Below, one piece after another: positions 57,504 through 64,000 of a stretch of DNA of 64,000 bases (position 1 is the first letter of the stretch; the number at the start of each line of letters is the position of its first letter). The notes under the pieces were generated by a model. That model was not told where the DNA came from and did no database searches. It saw only the letters and a program-made list of their open reading frames with translations. Made by a program: the position numbers and the translations under genes. This stretch comes from OCS116 cluster bacterium AG-390-A19. GTDB lineage: Bacteria > Pseudomonadota > Alphaproteobacteria > MED-G09. The stretch spans positions 90,124-154,123 of the forward strand of contig QCGV01000002.1 of the NCBI GenBank assembly GCA_003278145.1. Reading direction: 5' to 3'.

Positions 57504-58507
57504 TAACTACGGACCCTGACGACAACCTTTCCTTTTGCTTTTCTGTCCGCAAGGTCTCTTATCGCTTTAGCTCCATCTGCTAAATCATAAACTTCAGAAA
57601 TATGTGGCTTTAAAAAACCATCTTCATACATCTTTAAAAGATCATTAACGTTATCTTTATGTTCATTGGGAAATAAAGATTTGAAAGCTCCCCAAAATAC
57701 ACCAACAATTTGACACCCTTTCAATAAAGTTAAATTTAAAGGTATTTTTGGTATATAGCCTGCAGCAAAACCAACTACTAAATATCTTCCATCCCAGGCA
57801 ATTGCTCTCAAGGTTGGCTCGGCATAATCAGCACCAACTGGATCATAAATCACATCGACACCTTTTCCATCTGTCATATCTTTAATTTGATTTGAAAGAG
57901 CTTTTTGATCATCTCTATCTAGGTCTCCAGACTTATAAACTAAGCCCTCATCAGCTCCATGATCTCGGCAAATATTAACTTTCTCCTCTGATGATGCTGC
58001 AGCAATAATACGAGCACCCATAGCTTTGCCAATTTCAACCGCCGCGAGACCAACACCGCCAGCAGCCCCTAACACGAGCATACTTTCATCTTTTTTTAAT
58101 TTAGCTCTATCTTTCAAGGCATGGTGTGATGTTCCATATGTCATTAAAAATGACGCAGCAGTATCAAAATCCATACTTTCTGGAATGGGAGTTAATGATC
58201 CTTGATCGACAGATATTTTTTCAGCAAAAGAGCCCCATCCCGACGATACAATAACTCTGTCACCAATATTAAATCCTTCAACACCCTCACCAATCTCTGA
58301 TACTATACCCGCAGCCTCACCACCAGGTGAAAATGGCAATGTAGGTTTAAACTGATATTTATCCTCAATAATCAAAACATCTGGAAAATTTACCGAAGCA
58401 GAATAAATATCAACTATGACTTTTCCAGGGGCAATGACCGGATCATCAACATCTTCATAAGATAGTGTTTCAGGTGGTCCAAATTCTTTACATAAAAGGG
58501 CTTTCAT
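57503..58507 (-). CDS. NADPH:quinone oxidoreductase family protein
   Basis: MKALLCKEFGPPETLSYEDV, SVNFPDVLIIEDKYQFKPTLPFSPGGEAAGIV, VLGAAGGVGLAAVEIGKAMGA. Confidence 0.93.
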   Translation of the reverse strand: MKALLCKEFGPPETLSYEDVDDPVIAPGKVIVDIYSASVNFPDVLIIEDKYQFKPTLPFSPGGEAAGIVSEIGEGVEGFNIGDRVIVSSGWGSFAEKISVDQGSLTPIPESMDFDTAASFLMTYGTSHHALKDRAKLKKDESMLVLGAAGGVGLAAVEIGKAMGARIIAAASSEEKVNICRDHGADEGLVYKSGDLDRDDQKALSNQIKDMTDGKGVDVIYDPVGADYAEPTLRAIAWDGRYLVVGFAAGYIPKIPLNLTLLKGCQIVGVFWGAFKSLFPNEHKDNVNDLLKMYEDGFLKPHISEVYDLADGAKAIRDLADRKAKGKVVVRVRS

Positions 58508-58611
58508 TGGTGTCTCCAAAAAATTACTTTATTATCTTTAAACTGAAAAAAACTATACGCCAAGATATTAAAAATGTTAGATCATTAAGTATTATTTTTT
58601 ATAGGAATAAA

Positions 58612-59094
58612 ATGCGCGGCTATTTCGGATTTGGAGCAGAAGGAATATCAAAACCTATGAATATGGGTAACCTTGTAAGATCAGCGCATGCATTTGGTGC
58701 TCAATTTGTATTTACTGTTTCAGCACACTATTCAGTCAGAGAAGGCAAATCAGATACATCAAAAGCTCCCAATCATTTACCTTGGTACGACTGGGATAGT
58801 TGTGAAGAAATGGTTTTGCCAAATAAGTGTAAATTAGTTGGTGTTGAATTAATAGATGACGCTATTGAATTACCTTCTTTTCATCATCCAAAACAAGCGG
58901 CCTATGTACTAGGACCAGAAATGGGTTCCTTATCCAAAGAAATGATAAAAAAATGTGACTATACTATAAAAATTCCTACAAAATTTTGTATAAATGTTCA
59001 GATTGCAGGTTCAATCGTAATGTATGATCGAATTAGATCCTTAGGAAAGTTTGCACAAAGACCTCAAACCGAAGTTGAGCAAAAAAATGACTGA
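58612..59094 (+). CDS. SpoU/TrmH-family RNA methyltransferase
   Basis: [53 protein letters not shown]; start ATG 58612 preferred. Confidence 0.88.
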   Translation: MRGYFGFGAEGISKPMNMGNLVRSAHAFGAQFVFTVSAHYSVREGKSDTSKAPNHLPWYDWDSCEEMVLPNKCKLVGVELIDDAIELPSFHHPKQAAYVLGPEMGSLSKEMIKKCDYTIKIPTKFCINVQIAGSIVMYDRIRSLGKFAQRPQTEVEQKND

Positions 59095-60229
59095 AGATAC
59101 AGAAAATAAAGAAGTAAGTTTAGTTGGTCTTACCAAAAAAGAAATCAAAGACTCACTAAGAAAACTCGATATACCTGATCAACAATTAAATATGAGAGTT
59201 AATCAAATATGGGGTTGGGTTTATAATAAAGGTATTAACTCAATTGATGAAATGACAACTCTTTCCCTTGATTTAAGAGAAGAATTAAAAAAATATCATA
59301 ATCTTGAAAGACCTCAAATTTCTGATGAACAAATATCAAAGGATGGAACAAAAAAGTGGTTGTTGAAATTCAATGATGGTTCTGAAGTTGAAACAGTTTT
59401 TATCCCTGATGATGAAAGGGGAACGTTATGTGTCTCGAGCCAAGTTGGTTGCACCCTTAACTGTACTTTCTGTCATACAGGCACGCAAAGATTGGTAAGA
59501 AACTTAACTTCTCAAGAAATTGTATCTCAGATAATAATCGCAAAAGACTCTCTCAGTGAATGGGGACAGGAGCCGAGGCAAATAACAAATATTGTTATGA
59601 TGGGTATGGGTGAACCATTGTATAATTTTGAAAGTGTTAGAGATGGAATTCTTACTATGTCTGACGATGCTGGACTCTCTATCTCAAAAAGAAAAATAAC
59701 CCTCTCAACATCAGGAATAGTTCCTAAAATAAAAATGGCGGGTGATGAGATTGGATCAATGCTTGCAATCTCACTGCATGCTACAAATAATGATCTTAGA
59801 AATGAGATAGTTCCTATAAATAAAAAATATCCAATTGAAGAATTACTCGAGGCATGTAGAAATTATCCAGGGTTATCAAATTCAAAAAGAATAACCTTTG
59901 AATATGTTATGTTAAAAGGTGTTAATGATTCTGAGGCTGAGGCAAGAGACCTAGTGAAATTAATTTCTGGTATACCAGCAAAAATAAATTTGATACCATT
60001 TAACTCTTGGCCGGGGTCTTCATATGAATGCTCAGACTGGGAACAAATAGAAAAATTTGGTGATATTGTTAATAGAGGCGGTTATGCAAGTCCTATTAGA
60101 ACACCAAGGGGAGAAGATATCTCTGCTGCATGCGGCCAATTAAAAAGTGATACAAAAAAAGTAAGGGCCTCTGAAAAGTATAAAAAAGAACTTGCAAAAA
60201 TTGAGAGTAAGCGTATAGGACGGCTATAG
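59087..60229 (+). CDS. rlmN: Dual-specificity 23S rRNA/tRNA A2503/A37 methyltransferase RlmN
   Basis: [47 protein letters not shown]; start at MTEDTENK preferred. Confidence 0.96.
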   Translation: MTEDTENKEVSLVGLTKKEIKDSLRKLDIPDQQLNMRVNQIWGWVYNKGINSIDEMTTLSLDLREELKKYHNLERPQISDEQISKDGTKKWLLKFNDGSEVETVFIPDDERGTLCVSSQVGCTLNCTFCHTGTQRLVRNLTSQEIVSQIIIAKDSLSEWGQEPRQITNIVMMGMGEPLYNFESVRDGILTMSDDAGLSISKRKITLSTSGIVPKIKMAGDEIGSMLAISLHATNNDLRNEIVPINKKYPIEELLEACRNYPGLSNSKRITFEYVMLKGVNDSEAEARDLVKLISGIPAKINLIPFNSWPGSSYECSDWEQIEKFGDIVNRGGYASPIRTPRGEDISAACGQLKSDTKKVRASEKYKKELAKIESKRIGRL

Positions 60230-60249
60230 TTTAATCCGGAGAGTGGAAG

Positions 60250-61458
60250 ATGAGTAAGGACAAAAAAATAAACAAAGTTGTTTTGGCCTATTCAGGAGGT
60301 CTTGATACTTCAGTCATTTTAAAATGGCTTGAAGAGAAATATGAATGTGAGGTTGTCACCTTTACAGCTGATCTTGGTCAGGGTGCAGAACTTGATGATG
60401 CAAAAGAAAAGGCTAAATCACATGGAGTTAAAGAAATATTCATAGAAGATCTAAGGGAAGATTTTGTTAAAAATTATGTATTTCCTATGTTTAGAGCAAA
60501 TACATTGTATGAAGGAAAATATCTTCTTGGTACTGCTATAGCCAGGCCCCTAATTGCAAAGAGACAAATAGAAATTGCACATGAAGTTGGAGCTGATGCT
60601 GTTTGTCATGGTGCAACAGGCAAAGGCAATGATCAGGTTAGATTTGAGTTAGCTTATTACGGATTAGATTCAAATATTAAAGTTATCGCACCTTGGAGAG
60701 AATGGGATTTAAACTCAAGGACAAAACTAATAGATTTTGCTGAAAAGCATCAAATAACAATTATGAAAGATAAAAGAGGAGAAGCCCCTTTTTCTGTTGA
60801 TGCAAATTTATTACATACATCTTCAGAAGGGAAATTGCTTGAAGACCCATCTATAGAGTGTCCAGAGGATGTTTATCAAAGAACTATCTCTCCCGAGAAG
60901 GCTCCTGATAAACCAACATATATTGAAATAGGTTTCCTTGAAGGTGATCCAATTTCAATTGATGGAAAAAAACTATCGCCAGCAGAAATTCTCACTGAAC
61001 TAAATAGAATTGGGGGAGAAAATGGAGTTGGTAGATTAGATTTCGTTGAGAATAGAAGTGTTGGGATGAAGTCCAGAGGAATTTATGAAACTCCTGGTGG
61101 GACAATTTTGCTTGAAGCTCATAGAGGTATCGAGCAGATAACTCTTGATAGAGAAGCCTGTCATCTTAAAGATGAAATAATGCCAAAGTACGCTGAATTA
61201 ATTTATAATGGTTATTGGTTCTCCTCAGAGAGAAGAATGCTACAAAAATTAATTGATGAAAGTCAAAAAAATGTTTCAGGTGAAGTAAGGGTTAAAATAT
61301 ATAAAGGTAGCGCGGTCGTAGTTGGCAGATCTTCCAAACAGTCACTTTATTCTCTTGAACACGTAACTTTTGAAGAAGATAGTGTTTATGATCAAACTGA
61401 TGCTGAAGGCTTTATTAAGATTAATGCCCTAAGACTTAGGCTTTCAAATAAAGACTAA
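60250..61458 (+). CDS. argG: Argininosuccinate synthase
   Basis: [53 protein letters not shown]. Confidence 0.98.
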   Translation: MSKDKKINKVVLAYSGGLDTSVILKWLEEKYECEVVTFTADLGQGAELDDAKEKAKSHGVKEIFIEDLREDFVKNYVFPMFRANTLYEGKYLLGTAIARPLIAKRQIEIAHEVGADAVCHGATGKGNDQVRFELAYYGLDSNIKVIAPWREWDLNSRTKLIDFAEKHQITIMKDKRGEAPFSVDANLLHTSSEGKLLEDPSIECPEDVYQRTISPEKAPDKPTYIEIGFLEGDPISIDGKKLSPAEILTELNRIGGENGVGRLDFVENRSVGMKSRGIYETPGGTILLEAHRGIEQITLDREACHLKDEIMPKYAELIYNGYWFSSERRMLQKLIDESQKNVSGEVRVKIYKGSAVVVGRSSKQSLYSLEHVTFEEDSVYDQTDAEGFIKINALRLRLSNKD

Positions 61459-62354
61459 AGTTCAAAGTCAGAAAAATCGATATTATTTTGAGAGCAAGTT
61501 GCTACCAATGTATTTAATAAAAGGCACGCAATAGTCATTGGGCCAACTCCACCTGGCACTGGTGTGATAGCAGAAGATTTTTTTCCAGCTTCATCAAAAT
61601 CTACATCACCAACTAACTTGGTTTTACCTTCTCCTTTTTCAGGTGCCGGCAATCTATTTATGCCAACATCTATAACAACGGCACCATCTTTAACCCAATC
61701 TCCTTTAACCATTTCAGGTATACCGACAGCTGCAACTAAAATATCTGCTGATAAACATACTTCCTTTAAGTTTTTTGTTCTGGAATGACAAATTGTTACT
61801 GTACAATTTTCTTTAAGAAGTAATTGTGCAATTGGTTTTCCAACTAAATTTGATCTACCAACAATTACAGCATGCAAACCAGATAAAGAGGGTAATGAAT
61901 CCTTGATTAATAGAGATGCACCCTGTGGAGTACAAGGGACTAGGCCTTTCAAGCCGCTTGCTAGATATCCAGAATTTACAGGATGAAGACCATCAACATC
62001 TTTAGAAGGCAGTATTCTTTCTATTATTTTTTGCTGCTCCATATGTTTTGGGACAGGAAATTGAACTAAAATACCATTAACAGATTTGTCGGAATTTAAT
62101 TGCTCAACCTTTGCTAAAAGATCATCTTCAGAAGTACTCTCTGGTAAACGATATTCAAAAGAATTCATTCCAGCTTCTTTTGTTTGTATACCTTTGTTTC
62201 TTACATATATTTCACTGGCTGGATCATTACCAACCAATACAACCGCTAAACCAGGCGTTATATTGTACTTATCTTTTAAATCATTTACTGCAATCTTCAA
62301 TTTCTCTCTAAGACGAGAAGCATAATCCTTTCCATCTATAATAGAAGTTGCCAT
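61455..62354 (-). CDS. folD: Methylenetetrahydrofolate dehydrogenase/cyclohydrolase
   Basis: [57 protein letters not shown]. Confidence 0.97.
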   Translation of the reverse strand: MATSIIDGKDYASRLREKLKIAVNDLKDKYNITPGLAVVLVGNDPASEIYVRNKGIQTKEAGMNSFEYRLPESTSEDDLLAKVEQLNSDKSVNGILVQFPVPKHMEQQKIIERILPSKDVDGLHPVNSGYLASGLKGLVPCTPQGASLLIKDSLPSLSGLHAVIVGRSNLVGKPIAQLLLKENCTVTICHSRTKNLKEVCLSADILVAAVGIPEMVKGDWVKDGAVVIDVGINRLPAPEKGEGKTKLVGDVDFDEAGKKSSAITPVPGGVGPMTIACLLLNTLVATCSQNNIDFSDFEL

Positions 62355-62360
62355 ATCTTG

Positions 62361-62645
62361 TTACACCATAGGCCAATATTCTCTTAGTAGAGATCTTAAA
62401 AAATAAATTATTAAAAGTGCTATTATGGGTGATATATCCAGTCCACCAAAATTAGGTAAAAAAGATCTAATTTTTCTGAAAACTGGATCAGTTAATCTCC
62501 ATGCAGTTTCATGGAACATCCTAACTATTTGATTTGAGTTATTGATGATATTCAATGATGATAACCAGCTCAAGATAACTGCAATAATAATTACCCAGGA
62601 ATAAAGATCCAAAATAGCATCAATAAGAAGAAATGTTGAATTCAT
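62361..62645 (-). CDS. YggT family membrane protein
   Basis: Small 2-TM; LTDPVFRKIRSFLPNFGGLDISPIIALLIIYFLRSLL. Confidence 0.9.
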   Translation of the reverse strand: MNSTFLLIDAILDLYSWVIIIAVILSWLSSLNIINNSNQIVRMFHETAWRLTDPVFRKIRSFLPNFGGLDISPIIALLIIYFLRSLLREYWPMV

Positions 62646-62716
62646 TATAAATGTTTACTATTTGTCGGAGATGTTTTCAACATACAAATTCAAACTCTAA
62701 ATATAGAGTTCACCTA

Positions 62717-64000
62717 CTACCAAATTAGTATAATATCATTATCAGATTTATAAAGTTTATCACCTTTTTCAGTGGAAAAGGCTTTATGAAATTCCTTCAT
62801 ATTGATTATAACTCCATCCACTCTAAACCTTGAGGGTGAATGAACACTTGTAGCAACCCTCATCTCATAAATCTCATCTCTAAATTTAACTCTATCTGAT
62901 TGGGCTGTTCCTATAAAAAATCTTTGCTCACCTGTATAATTATCAATAATTGGAGATGGCTGTCCTTTTAAAGAAATTTTATATGCCCTGAAAGCAGCTT
63001 TTGCTCCTCCCAGGTCGGCAATATTTTCTCCAAGGGTAAGCTCACCATTTAATGTTCTTCCAGGCAATACTTCGTATTGAGAGTATTGATTTGCTAATTG
63101 GGTAGTTCTTTTATCAAAATTATCTCTATCTTCCTTAGTCCACCAGTTTCTTAAATTACCATCCCCATCAAACTGAGAGCCCTTATCATCAAATGCATGG
63201 CTTATTTCATGCCCAATTGTAACGCCTATAGCGCCATAATTTACCGCATCATCTGCCTTAGGATTAAAATTTGGTGGCTGCAAATAAGCTGCTGGAAAAA
63301 CAATTTCATTTTTTGTTGGGCTAAAATAGGCGTTCACAGTCTGAGGAGACATAGACCATTCACGTCTATCAACTGGACCATTTAGTCTTTCTAAAGCTTT
63401 TTTATAACCAAAAATGGCAGAATTATTTAAATTACCATACAAATCGTCTGGGTTAATTTCTAATCCCTCATAATCATCCCAAACCTCGGGGTAACCAATT
63501 TTAACTCTCATTTTAGATAGTTTCTCAAGAGCTCTTTTCTTAGTCTCATCGGACATCCATTCTAGTTCTTTTATTCCAATTCTGTATGACTCTAATAAAT
63601 TATCAACAAGGATTTCCATCTTATCTTTATACTCAGGAGGGAAAAATTCATTTACATAAATTTTACCTAGCGCATCCCCCATAATACCATTTACAAGTCC
63701 TACAGCTCTTTTCCAGAGATCAGGTAATTTTTCTCTACCAGTTAAAATCTTTGAAAATTCAAATGATTCTAGAATAAAATCGTCTGATAATGATCCCGCG
63801 GATCCTTTTACTAAACGAACTATTAAGTAATCTTTCCACTTATCAATGGGTATCTCATTCATAAGATTAATCAACGCAGTAATATAAACCGGTGACTCAA
63901 CAATAAACTTATTTTGACTTTCTAATCCAAGCTCCTCCACCCATTCATTCCAGTATTTACCACCCAAATCATATAATCGATCTTTTTTATATGGATTATA
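62717..64000 (-). CDS. M13 family (PepO/neprilysin-like) metallopeptidase, 5' end beyond window
   Basis: TIGHEISHAFDDKGSQFD (HExxH), ENIADLGGAKAAF; frame open through 64000 (…NPYKKDRLYDLGGKYWNEW). Confidence 0.93.
   Translation of the reverse strand, partial: YNPYKKDRLYDLGGKYWNEWVEELGLESQNKFIVESPVYITALINLMNEIPIDKWKDYLIVRLVKGSAGSLSDDFILESFEFSKILTGREKLPDLWKRAVGLVNGIMGDALGKIYVNEFFPPEYKDKMEILVDNLLESYRIGIKELEWMSDETKKRALEKLSKMRVKIGYPEVWDDYEGLEINPDDLYGNLNNSAIFGYKKALERLNGPVDRREWSMSPQTVNAYFSPTKNEIVFPAAYLQPPNFNPKADDAVNYGAIGVTIGHEISHAFDDKGSQFDGDGNLRNWWTKEDRDNFDKRTTQLANQYSQYEVLPGRTLNGELTLGENIADLGGAKAAFRAYKISLKGQPSPIIDNYTGEQRFFIGTAQSDRVKFRDEIYEMRVATSVHSPSRFRVDGVIINMKEFHKAFSTEKGDKLYKSDNDIILIW

Overview
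The window is 64 kb of AT-rich, gene-dense bacterial chromosome. Gene content and order suggest an alphaproteobacterium, probably a streamlined marine lineage (inference). The left ~14 kb is an accessory catabolic cluster: a KstD-like flavoprotein (cut by the left edge), three Rieske oxygenase alpha subunits, a SnoaL/NTF2-like protein, three SDRs, an enoyl-CoA hydratase, an ABM protein, two MBL-fold hydrolases, a dienelactone hydrolase and two MFS transporters. The rest is mostly housekeeping: rplU-rpmA-obgE-proBA-nadD-rsfS-rlmH-ctpA-rppH, atpHAGDC, priA, fsa, xerC, lpd-sucDC-mdh-zapE-sdhBADC, asd-leuBDC-rplS-trmD-rimM-rpsP, dapF-mtaB and acnB. A second accessory cluster follows (SDRs, EamA, quinone reductase), then rlmN-argG-folD-YggT and an M13 peptidase cut by the right edge. 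Points worth a second look: the Rieske cluster has no electron-transfer partner or regulator, and one oxygenase has Glu in place of the bridging Asp; sucAB is absent from the sucD-lpd junction; ffh and ftsY are absent from their usual slots; XerC carries a ~95 aa insertion; NadD has HEWH instead of HxGH; a tRNA 3'-end fragment abuts an SDR gene; a long GC-rich hairpin lies in the rpsP leader; and L21 and S16 have oppositely charged repetitive tails. No complete tRNA, rRNA, CRISPR array or transposon was seen.
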